Below, one piece after another: positions 25,301-37,700 of a stretch of DNA of 64,000 nt (its first letter is position 1; the number at the start of each line of letters is the position of its first letter). The position numbers were made by a program, and so were the translations under genes. Origin of the DNA: Misgurnus anguillicaudatus (taxonomy: Eukaryota > Chordata > Actinopteri > Cypriniformes > Cobitidae); contig NC_073356.2 of assembly GCF_027580225.2 (NCBI RefSeq), positions 15,653,501-15,717,500 on the forward strand. Direction: 5' to 3'. Below the pieces are notes generated by a model that made no database searches, had not been told where the DNA came from, and worked only from the letters and a program-made list of their open reading frames with translations.

Positions 25301-28300
25301 GGAATTGAGAAACAGCCCTCATCACCTCCTCAAAATGATTTCTTTTTACTTCCGGTCATATGGTATGGCAGGTGGGGGGGACCGGGAAAAGATCACAGCG
25401 ATTAGCACCATGACCCAACTTCAACAATCCAATAAATTCTCGATGGACGAATTCAAGTCCAGCCCTAGTTTTTTTTTATATTTTAGATAAACACAGAGAA
25501 AACAAGACAATCGCTACTACGGTTTCATGGCGACTTTTAAAAAACATATTCAATTCCAAAGCACTACAAAAGTGTAAAATAGCTTTATAATATCTAAGCA
25601 GCTTGAAAACAAAAATTTACCTGAGATGCAAAATTGCACAAGACAGTTAGACTTGACTGCAAGATATCAAAGACCTCCGCAGTTTTTTTCAGTCATGCAA
25701 GACAAGTCCTTTCAACTTGAAGAAAAATAATTACAGATATCTCTAAAATTACAATTTAACAACATATTTCTGACCAACGATTAAACCTGACATCTACTAT
25801 ACTATAACTTTTGTGTCTTAAGCTCAAATTTCGCTAAAACACATTCGAGGTCGTTTAGTGCCTCACGCGACTATATACAGAGCATCGCAAGTCTTCGGTA
25901 TTCATCAATTGATGATCGGTTCTTTTAACTGGGAGATTGGACTTCTGTTGCCAGAGGTGTGTTTGGTGTGTTCGACTTCATATGGCCTCGTACAATGTCA
26001 AAGTACCGCGAGAGCGAATCGAAATCACACCAAACGCAGGGCATTGCGTTAATCGCTCTAGATTACTTGCGGGATTTAACTTAGTGTCATACCGCATTCA
26101 GACAGCCAGCAACGTTATCGCTGTGTCACCCATCTCTTTTAATTAGGCGTTAACTTTCTAAATCTGGTTGTCATAAACAAATGAGTACCGCCCACTTCAG
26201 TAACTGACGAGAGAAGGATGACGTAAACTCCACTGCTTCTTTCTCATTGGTAGTCGCTCCTGAAATTCGTTCAACATTTGCATAAAGTTAAACTTTTCTT
26301 AACTTTCTCGAGTCGCTGGACATGCCCATTTGGCCGCCAACGGACACTTTCGCTCATGCTGCCGGAAGTCGCCAGGTTTCCATTTAAATTTATGAGGCTG
26401 CGTCGCTCTGCTACTGCTGGTAGCTGGCTGTCTGAATTTTTTGCTTGAGTTGAATTTATTTTAACTTGTGCAAAAACGCCCTAGACAGCCAGCGACGTTA
26501 TCGCTGTGTGTCGCCCGTCTCTTTCAATGAGACGTGCTTAAATCTGGTTGTCATAAACAAATGAGTACCATCTACTCCAGTAACTGACGAGAGAAGGATG
26601 ACGTGAACTCCACTGCTTCGTTCTCATTGATAGTCGCTCCCGAAATTCGCTCAACATTTGCATAAAGTTAAACTTTTCTTAACTTTCTCGCGTTGCTGGA
26701 CACACCCATGCGGTCGCCAACGGTCACTTTCGCTCGTGTCGCCAGATGTCGGCAGGTTTCCATTGAAATGAATGAGATTGTGTCGCTCTGCTACTGCTGG
26801 TCGCTGGCTGTCTGAATGGGGCATGCTTTGCGCATGTTTTTCATGCTTATCAAATAAATGTACCATGTTTTAAATAATATAAATTCCAGTCATGTCATAT
26901 GTTTGGTATATGTTTGTGATACTTTGTAGAATCACTAAAATGCTGATAGAACAGGACGGTCCTGACTGGCGCGAGAAGCTTCCGGAGATTCCAATGGTTC
27001 CTCTATCTGCCCAGCAGCACAGTAGAGAAGAACCCAGTGCTGAGGTTCTGCAGGCTCGAGCAGCCCGAGCAGAAGAAGAGAAGAGTGAGTTTCAATTTAT
27101 CATATGCACTTCCTTGAGTTTTCTGAGTGGTGTCTTTATGAGCTTAAAAACTCTATGATTTTCTGGACTCTATGATTTTCTGGACCCAGCAAGCAGTAGC
27201 CGTGATATCACCATCTAGGTTAACTTTTGACCCAATTTAGTCTGGCTGAGTAACCCACTTCTAGCCAAAATCAACTTGAAAGTTGTTTTTCTGCCATAAA
27301 ATAACTTGTGAGATGTATGATATTACATCATGTACGCAAAGTCAACAGAAATTACAAGATGTTTGGTTTCATTTATTTATTAATTTCATTAATGTTTGGA
27401 CAACAGTTAGACAGCAATTAAATTTTCACTGACAACCCAGATTTTGCCTTGTTCTAGTCCACACGTCAAATGCAAAAATGCTTGCTGGGTATTTTTATAA
27501 TTATTTGGGCTTAAATCTGTGGGAAACTGCAAATTTCTTTACAAGCACCATTACCAGAGTTCAAGTAAAGTAAAAAAAATACTTCCGGGTTTAAAAAGTT
27601 GCGGAAGGGCGCCATCTGGCGGTATTGCGGAAAGACGGAAATACTCGTCATTGGCGGGGAAGCGTTTTCTCTTGATTGACGAGATATCTCGTCAATGGCG
27701 GCGAAAGAGTTAATGTACCATGAACTAACATGAATAACTGTATTATTAACTAACATTATTTGTGTTTTATTAAAGCGTGATCTGACTTTTCCAATTTTAA
27801 GTGCTATAATTAGGTCACCAGTGCTTCTATCAACCTAGAAAACGTGAAAAAGATCAACCCAGTAATGGTAACTCAGTTTTGGTAACCCAGTTTTTTTCTT
27901 TTCAAGCATTAGGTTGTTTAGATTTCGGTTGTTTTGTGAGGTAGGTATCAAGGCCAATTACAATAATACCGCCCCTTAATCTGCACTATCCAACCACGGC
28001 ACGGCCATTTAGTGCAGAGAGAATAAAAAAGAATAAATAATTGATTTTCAATTGCAACAAACCATCATCATTGTGATCAGTGGGGCTGTTTACACTTGGT
28101 ATTATGATGTGTTTTCGTCGACTGGATCACAAGTGGACAAGAGAGACACATCACGTTTACACCTGGTATTTAAATCCATCTTTCTGCTGTTATTTAAACA
28201 CTAGCGGGAGTAATGACGGGTTTAAATGGACGTGAACTAATATTATGTCGGAGTCCGCTGCATGTAAGTAAACATGCTGCACGGTGTTTTGTACATGTAT

Positions 28301-31300
28301 ATCTAAGAGCTTTCTATGAATTTTCAGCACAATTGATTAAATAAGATCGCGCAACTTTCACACGCTTGCAAAATGAAACTTATGAAAGACGCGGAGAGCA
28401 GCCGCTTTAGTTTTATCAATGAAAGCCTAAAGATAGAGCTGTACACCGTCTAGGGTGGCCATTCGTGCCAGTTCCGCTGGACACGTCCCGAACATGTTTT
28501 CGGGTTCGTTCTCCGGAAGTCGCCTTGGTCGACCGCATACGTCATCAAGGTTTAATATTTTGGGTTTAATTTCAGAAAAGCAACCGTTACATTTCAAGGT
28601 AATAATGCAACTACAATAATTGTATGTCTTAAAAGAAATAAATCTTAATTTTCTAATGTATTTTAACTGAAATGGGAGAACCTCGATGACGTATGCAGTC
28701 GAGCAACGCGACTTCCGGAGAACGCGCCCCAAAACATGTTCAGGACGTGTCCGGCAGAACTGGCACGAACGGCCACCCTAACACCGTGTGTTCGCGGCAG
28801 TAGTCAGAAAAGACATAAAACATAGTTTTCAGTACCTCAGATTAGATAAATGGGCGGAGAGAAGGCGGTCCGTGTGGCTGTTCGAACACATTCAAGCACA
28901 CGTGCGTTTACACTACAACAGCAATCCGATCGAAAGGGGTTTCGACTACCTCTGGATGTGGTTGAAAGTGGTCGAAAGTGGACGAGCTCAAAACGTTTTG
29001 AACAGCGTTTACACCTGGCATTAACATCGTCCACTTGTGATTGAATCGACAAAAACGGCTGTTAATGCCAAGCGTAAACAGCCTCTGAATGTGGTTGAAA
29101 GTGGTCGAAAGTGGAGAAGCTCAAAAACGTTTTGAACACCGTTTACACCTGTCTTTAGCGTTGTCCACTTGTGATCCGATCGACGAAAACTTATCTTAAT
29201 ACCAAATGTAAACAGCCTCAGTGTTTGCATTTCATCAGCTCATTTGCATTTGAAAGGACACACCCAAAATCGGCACATTTTTGCTCACACCTACAAAATG
29301 GGAATTTTAACATGCTATAATAAATTATCCGTGGGGTATTTTGACTTAAACTTCACATATGTACTCTAAGGACACCAAAGACTTATTTTGCATATTAAAA
29401 AATCATAATATGACCCCTTTAACAAGAATTAATACATGCTGAAAAACTATATTGTTTATTGTTTGTTCATGTTAGTTAATGCATTTACTACTGTTTATAA
29501 TAAAACCTTATTGTAAAGTGTTACTAAGATTTTTCACACTTGAAATTTTGAATCCTGGGTTAAAACTCATTTGCATATTTACAAGGTGTTTAACATTAAC
29601 TGGAAATGCACAAGGCGGGTAACCGTTTTAAAAATCGCCTGTGCTTACTGTGAAAACGAGTCCAACTCAAGTTGTCTATCACTGTTCAACAACATTATCT
29701 CTTAAACTAAACACAGCTTGTAAACCTTTCTGTCAGCATGCAAAGAGCAAAGTGCATTTAAGAGACAAGCAGTGAGAAAACTAATTGCATTTTTGGTTGT
29801 ATTTAGTAAAAAACTGACAGTAACACCGCAACCCAAAGCCAAACTAAAGTTTAAAAAACATGAATTCGGGGCAAAGCAGCGTTGAAAGCTTTATTAAAAA
29901 ACTGTTTGTCAGCTTATCTACCTTCTTATCTACCTAGCTTATAAGGTAGATTTAGCAGCATCCAACAAATACTGTGTAATCATCTTGTTTCTTTTGTACA
30001 GCATGTAGACTCGCATATCAAAAAACAAAGTATTGCATCCATGTAAGCTCTCCGAGAATCAAACCCCTGACTCTTATGCGTGCTATTGAGTTATAACACA
30101 AGCTATAAGAAATTGCTTTGGGATGATATGAGGTACAGATGATGATACAGGTGATGTTTAAAAATGCTGTCAGACAGCTCATAGATTTCTACTAAACAAG
30201 TTGTGAGTTCTCATTGGATTGGGCATATTTTACATAGCTGTGTGACATTTTCATTTTCTGTTCTTCATGTTTACAATAATTATGCAAACAGTTAAAGGCA
30301 CACACTGGAACTAAGAGCATTTGTCAGCATGGATGTTCTGTGCTTGATGACAATCAATTATGTAAAAGCGTAACATAGAGCTCTCATCGTAATGGAACAC
30401 AACCTCTCCAATTTCATTTTAACCAGAGAAGGAAATACCCACATCATCACACATTGTACATTAGTCTCTGATCACATTAATAATAGGACAACCTTTGGTC
30501 TGCTATCCCTTAAGAGAGATGATATCATACTGATTGAGTTATGTTATTGCCACAACACCTGCTTTACTGTAACTGTCTTTAGATGCAGGAACCATTGACT
30601 TGATGGCAAGCATAATGAAGACTTTTGGGTTATTCTCATTTATACATAGCAGTGTTTCCCACAGGATTTTGAGAGACTGTGGTGGTGATGACGTCACCCG
30701 CTAATTAGCATATATTTGACGTCATCATGTCGTGTTTGCGTTTGATCTAGTGTTGGCACCTGAAATATGTTTCACTTCTACTCTTTGATCTGTATCTGTA
30801 TTTGATCTGTATTATATATCAAATTATATTTTAAGCCAAATTAAGCTGTTTTAAATAGTGAAATAAAAATGTAAATGGGAATCATGAAAATTCTATTTGT
30901 GGGGGCCAGTGTTAATTCTGTGGTGGGCCACCACAAATAAATCAATGTATGGGAAACACTGCATAGTCAGGTGGTCATATTTGTGACCCTGCCTGTGAAA
31001 ACCCAACTAAAAGCATTTATTTTTTGTGATTTCTACATAAATCATTACATAATTACTAAATATAACCTTGATATCTTTATTGACTGAGTAAGGTCATATC
31101 AAAAAATAAATTGATTACTGTGAAATCCAACTTTTATGCCCCAAACTCATTATTAGATTATAAAACTTTAGCCCAGATTTCACAACTAGGCATGGGCCGG
31201 TATGACATTTCTGGCGGTATGATAACCTTTAGCGAAAATAACACGGTTTCACAGTGTTGCGGTATTGCCATTGCAACACTAAAATGTGTTATTTTCAGAT

Positions 31301-31699
31301 GCCAGTTAAAAATAAAGCCTTTAAATTATAATATGCTTTCAAAAACTAAATAATAATTCCGTAATGTATATTAAATGTAAACATCAAATCAATCACATGA
31401 CTTAATGATTTAATGAATTTTGTATAAACACACCTCATACCTTGGAGACGGTATCACAGAACATTTTAGTGGTATTGAAACCTTGACTGTTAAAACCTCG
31501 ATATACCTTGAAACCGGTAACCGGCCCATGCCTAGTTTCAACCCATGGTTGTGTCAGATATGGACAAACCTAACAGTTGGGTTGAAATGAACCTTTTTAA
31601 CTTTTTATCAGTTAATTTAAACTAGGGCTGTCAAAAGATTAATCGCGATTAATCGCATACAAAATAGAAGTTTGTGTTTGCATAATATATTTGTGTGTG

Positions 31700-31780
<81 letters not shown>

Positions 31781-34700
31781 ATATATATATATCAGTGGCG
31801 GCTGGTGACTTCTTTTTTTGAAGCTCACGATGCGAAGTTCGTCACAACATGTATGTAGCTTGTCATGTGTGTGGTTCGTCATTTCAAAATATGTGTTCTG
31901 CGCTTTGAGAGACCGTGTGTGCATAACGTGTCACGCCAAAATAAGAACCTGCTGCCTTGAACTTGAAAGTAGACGCTCGCGTGTGCCAGATACTCGCATA
32001 ATCTCATGCGTAATCAGAGTTTACAGTTAAGGGAGTGTCTTGCGTGTATTTAGGGAACACGAGCGTCTCTTTTATCATAAACGGTTTTGACGCGTCTCCA
32101 GCAGGCACTTATTTTGACAAAACACGTGATGCACACGGGATCTCTCCAAACACATGACACATATTTTGGAAAAGGGGACCGCACACGTGACAATCCGAAC
32201 ACTTATTAAGAATTAGCGCATCCTCGGAAGTGCAGTATATCAAAATCAAACACAAACTTTTATTTTGTATGCGATTAATCGTGATTAATCTTTTGACAGT
32301 CCTAATTTTATCACACAGGTGTGTCCATATTTGAGTGTATGAAGTATATGTTTTTTTTCTTGTGAGGTTGTTGTTTTTTATTTTGTTAGAATCTAGATTT
32401 TTATATAGTGATAAAACACAATATTGTAATGTTTTTATACATTAGCTGAAATACTACCAAATATGAAAGCTGGTCCTAAAATAAATCATTATCTATATCT
32501 AAAATGTATCTTATATTGATTTTGGACATGACGTGGCCGATAAGCTGATAAGTGTAAAAGAGAGAAATGAAAAAGGGAAGGTGAGAGATCTCTGTATTGT
32601 AACTCTACTGTACTCTTTTCACAGCCAGAAAAACAGAAGCTCGCTTTACACTCCTGAAACAACAAGGAAATGACCTGGTGAAGAAAGGACAGTTTCATGA
32701 TGCTGCGGTCAAATACACTGAATGTCTGGCCATCAAAACCAGTGAATGTACCATCTACACTAACAGGTACAAGTACAAGCTGTTGACCAGCATGCTTTCC
32801 TTAACAACGCCATTAAAGGATTAGTTCACATCAAAGAAAAAATTAGCTCATATTTTACTCATTCTCAATCCATCCTAGGTGTATGACTTTCCTTTTTCTG
32901 TCACAAAGCCTTTCTGTATATTTCGCATATCGCATCCTAAATACACTTGTGTTGGGTGACTGCGAGTTTATTCAGAAATCCTCCCCGTCACGTGGTGGTG
33001 GACAGCCAATCGTACAGGCTCACACAGACACAGCGCTTGGCTTTTGGAATCGAAATTTGGCACCGAAAGATAGATCATTTTTTGATACTCAAAGTATCTG
33101 AGTTTTTCGACGTTCGGTACCCAGCCCTGTAAGCTTGTGTGTTTGCAGGACTATTATTTTTGCGCTGATGTTGTTAACAGTTTAGGGCATTCACACTACA
33201 CGTAGAGCAAGTAGAGCTGAAACCACTGTGCTGCAAGTGTTTCAGCACCGAGTCTATGCAGCATCCATACATAATATCTATGTCTCTAAAGCCGCCTTTC
33301 AACTGCACACGACAAACGACGGCCGATAAGCCGGAAGTCATTCATTTTCTATGGAGAGTCGCAAAGCGGATGCGTACCGACCATTTGCGGATGCGTAAAT
33401 ATTGGATCCGTTTTGATGGTTGGATGCGTTAAAAAATTAGAACTTGTGCGACTAAACTGCATGTGATATGCCGACCGGAAGTGATGTATTTCAACAAGCT
33501 TCTCTCCCATATACGATTAAACTGAAACTTCATTACGACTGCCACTAGGGGGAGAACTCCGACTGTCGTTTCCGTATGTCGTGTGCAGTGGAAAGGTGGC
33601 TTAAATGCCTGATTCAAACTGTAATATTATAGAGAAAATACTCAGGAATGGTGTTGAATGATGAAATAGCACTGCACATGGTTTGTCTTAAAACACCACA
33701 TAGACATAAACAACAATTAAACCTCACTTACAACTAATGTGTACTTAACATTTCCAAAATGCACATACATCCATCCATCACAAATTCATGTCACTTGAAG
33801 TGAAGCGATGAGCTTTTTTAAGGAGAATATTTATATTTCAACTGACTCTCTCTCATGAATGTTCGTAGTTTATTAAGTATGAAATATAAATATATTCCTC
33901 ACAAAAAGTTTTAGACTTTTAATAACTGCATAACATTTAATAAACATACACTAATGCTGCGTTCAGACCAGCCACGGTAGAGGCATCAAGCGCGAGTGAT
34001 TGTCATGTTAAGTCAATGTAAAGACGCTCGTGGAGGTCTCGCGTCGCGAATGAGGCGTTTAGCGCGGCGGTGGTAGACGCGATTCCGACTCATTCATGGT
34101 CTAGTTTGCGCAAATGGCGTGAATTGAGTGTTGCCGTGGGAAAAGAGTTTGGCGGGAGCTTGCTCTAGTAGTAATTACAGGCAGCAAGCGGAGTCACAAA
34201 AGCCTCTCCTATTACGCGAATTTCCGTGTTAATGTCTCGATGAGACTTTCACGAGCGGCTTTTACACGCGAATAAAGCGAGTAAATTCAAAATGTTCAAG
34301 CAGCAAACTAGATGCGGTAGACGCGAATTTGACACCTCAAACGCAGCTGGTGTGAACCCACGGTTAGAATGGCTTGAGTAAACTATGGGCAAATTTTCAT
34401 TTTGGGGTGTACAGGGGGTCGCACACCGGACGCGCAGCTCAGCACCGCACAGCGACGCTCTAAAAAAAATTGAACACATTGTTTTCTATGAGTATATGTA
34501 CACCGGCGTCGACAGGTGGCGTCTGTACACGACTCAGGAAGTTGCTCAAATACCTGTCGCGCCACTCAGATAGTTCAACATTAAATAACATCATATTTGT
34601 CCCAAATCATTAATGATTAACATTGGCTGCTAATGTATATTTTGCATTTTGAAGTAGACGCCATCTGACTAAGTTTGCGCTATTTAATGTGCACTTCCGG

Positions 34701-37700
34701 TTTACGACGCCTCCGAGTTGTCCTAGACGCGACTCGACGCGGAGCAGCGCTGAGCTGCGCGTCCTGTGTGCGACCCCCTTAACACTCCTTTAATATTTTT
34801 TTTTTTTGTGCTTTTTTCTGGGTAAAAATTAGGGATGCACCGAATCCAGGATTCGGTTTCGGATTCGGCCGAATACTGGGCTTTTTGGCGGGGTTCGGGT
34901 TCGGCCGAATCCTAGATTTTTTTTCCACCGAACCGAACCCTAGGCTTGCGCTACGCTGGTCGACGTCACGCAGCCGTTGATTACACACATCGGGTGCTGA
35001 CGTGGAGATGAGCTTTTTCTTTCGGTCAGCTGGACACACCAAAACTTTTAAACACCGCTGAAAACGCCTTGAGGACCCCAAATGCCAGCTGTTTTTCAGC
35101 CGAACGCTTGGTAGCTGTGATGCTTCAGCTGCGAGCCGGTTGGTTGCTGTGGTAATGTCCTGCCCCTCCTCCACTGTAATTGGACGGCCGTGTGAAGACT
35201 GACATTGACGAGCGGAGCTTCTCACTCAAAGTTAAATATAGTTTTCAGCGCGGAGCTGCTTGCTTATTGGAAAAACGAGCGTGTCGCAACGCTTCGCTTT
35301 CATTATGCATAGGCTTATGGTAATTGTCAAAATAGTTTTTCCAACTTGTCATCCTGGCATAATGTACAGTTAAAATTAAATAAAATGAAAAATACACTGC
35401 TGTGGAGGTTTTTTACTTCATTAATGTGTTTTACTGTGTTGGAATAAGGATGCGAGTAGGATTCGGTATTCGGTTTCGGATTCGGCCGAATCTTAAACGG
35501 TGGATTCGGGATTCGGCCGAACCTAAAAAATCTGGATTCGGTGCATCCCTAGTAAAAATGTTACTAATAATGTATCTTACTACAGTTTGAAATGTTTGTT
35601 CTATCTATCACACATACTACATATACAATATTACACAAAGGTCATGAGTTTGACTTCCAGGGAACACACATACTGATGAAAATTGATAGCTTGAATATGC
35701 TGTGAAGTGTCTGCCAAATGTAAAACGTAGTATACCGGTATTGTAAATATGATGTATTGTATAAGCTATGTAGTATATTGTATATTTCTATTCCAAAGAT
35801 AGCTGCAGTTTATGTGCTTTGCAGTTTTTACTCTACGTAATTAAAGGAGGCAACAAAAGCCCTTAATAGTTCCTCACATTCTCCCGTCTCAGTTTTTCCC
35901 GTCAGTAAAGTCCAATCCTTCTAGAAAGTGCTGAGATCTGCTCAGAGAAACCGATTCAGTCAGCTATTAACTCTGGCAAAAACAGCCAATGAGAGAGCAG
36001 TCAGGCTATATTGCTGAACTCTTATGTGTTTTTTCAGAGCGCTGTGCTATCTCAAGCTTGAACGTTATGAGGAGGCCAAACAGGACTGTGACTCTGCACT
36101 TGAGATGGAGCCAAACAACAAGAAAGCGTTTTACAGACGAGCTCTGGCCCACAAAGGCTTGAAGGTTATTGCTTTCATAAACAACATAATGATTATTTCA
36201 AGAAATTCGCCTCTTTCGTTGTTTGCATTTTTTACATTCTGTATGCACCAAGTTGGTATGTAGCCGAAAGCTGAGGGCACAACACAATTGTTGCTTGTCA
36301 GATTGTACAATATAATCCCAGTCAGATCTTACTAGTAGTCACGTTGCATAACTGTGAGACAAAATGTCTGACACTTCCAGTAATTTGTTGGACGCTATAA
36401 GACTTATTCATTGCAAAGCGAATGTGACTGTCTGTGAAATCTAATGATGAGATGAGGAGCATCTAAGTTTGATATTAATCACTTTAATTTCAATCTTTAA
36501 CATGGCTTTACTCCGTCAATACTCTGTTATATTTTCACTGAATATTTTTTATATTATGTAGGATGATTTTATGTAAAAAATGTAATGTACAATTTTGATA
36601 GATCTAAATAGTCTATCATGTATCATACATGTACAATAGTTATTTTGCAATCAGTTTATATAATAAGTATCTCCTATTAAAGGACTACCTGTCAGCCAGC
36701 ACTGATTTACAGGAAGTACTGCAGTTGGACCCAAAGGTGCAAGAGGCGGAGCAAGAATTAGAGACGGTGACTAACCTGCTTAGAGAAACCCTGTTAACTG
36801 ATGCTCAAGGTAAGGTGTCACCGGTTAAAGGATGGGATAATATACATAACCCCAGCAGGGCGATCAGGACCGAGTCCTAAATAATCATTAATGAGTTTCT
36901 GACAGAAATTCATCCTAAAAACTAGCTCTAAAGGATGTGTTCATTTTTTATACATCTTTTTGTTATACTATTAACACATTATGGGGCAGTTTTCCGAACA
37001 GAGTTTAAATTAATCCAGGACTAGGCCTTAGTTAGCCTTTATTATGGCATTTAAGTAATTTTTACAAACATACATTACAAAAACAATACTGGTGTGCACA
37101 TTGAGACAAACCAATGACACTGATATATGTTAAGATATGTTGGTGCAAGATGTTTTCACCTTAAAGGAACACTTAGCTTATTCACCGTATTCCCTAGTGT
37201 TAGATAAGTCTATACATACCTTTTTAATTTCCGTCCGTGCCGTGACTGTCTGAAGTAAATGGCTCCAGCTAGCATACTGCTCCCAATAAGTGACAAAATA
37301 ACGGCAAAATATTGAAGGGTCCTAAATTATAATGGATTACAGATTGTCAGTAAATATAAACAAAAATTAAAGTAATAAAGTTAAGAAGTTTAATGCCTTA
37401 CCCAATATACACAGCCTACTGCAAGAAAAAAAATCCATGTGATCAGCCTAGTTCATTTTAGGACAGTTCCTTTACTTTAAAACACAAAACAATTCAATGC
37501 CTAATTTTAAATAGGCCTACAAGTAAAAACAAAACGAAAAATTCATATGCAGTGAACACAACATTAATTTAAACTTGAGGTAAAATCACGGAGAGCACCA
37601 AAGGTTCGAGCGTCTGGTCACGGAAGGCGTTGTACTAAAAACGAGCACTTGAGGGCGCTTTAGAAGCGCAAATGTGCCTTGTTTGCAAAAATAAAACATC

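Noticed and set aside
31649..31924. Frame with Ile/Tyr repeats near 31.7 kb
   Set aside because: Translation of (TA)n inside a hAT-like MITE.
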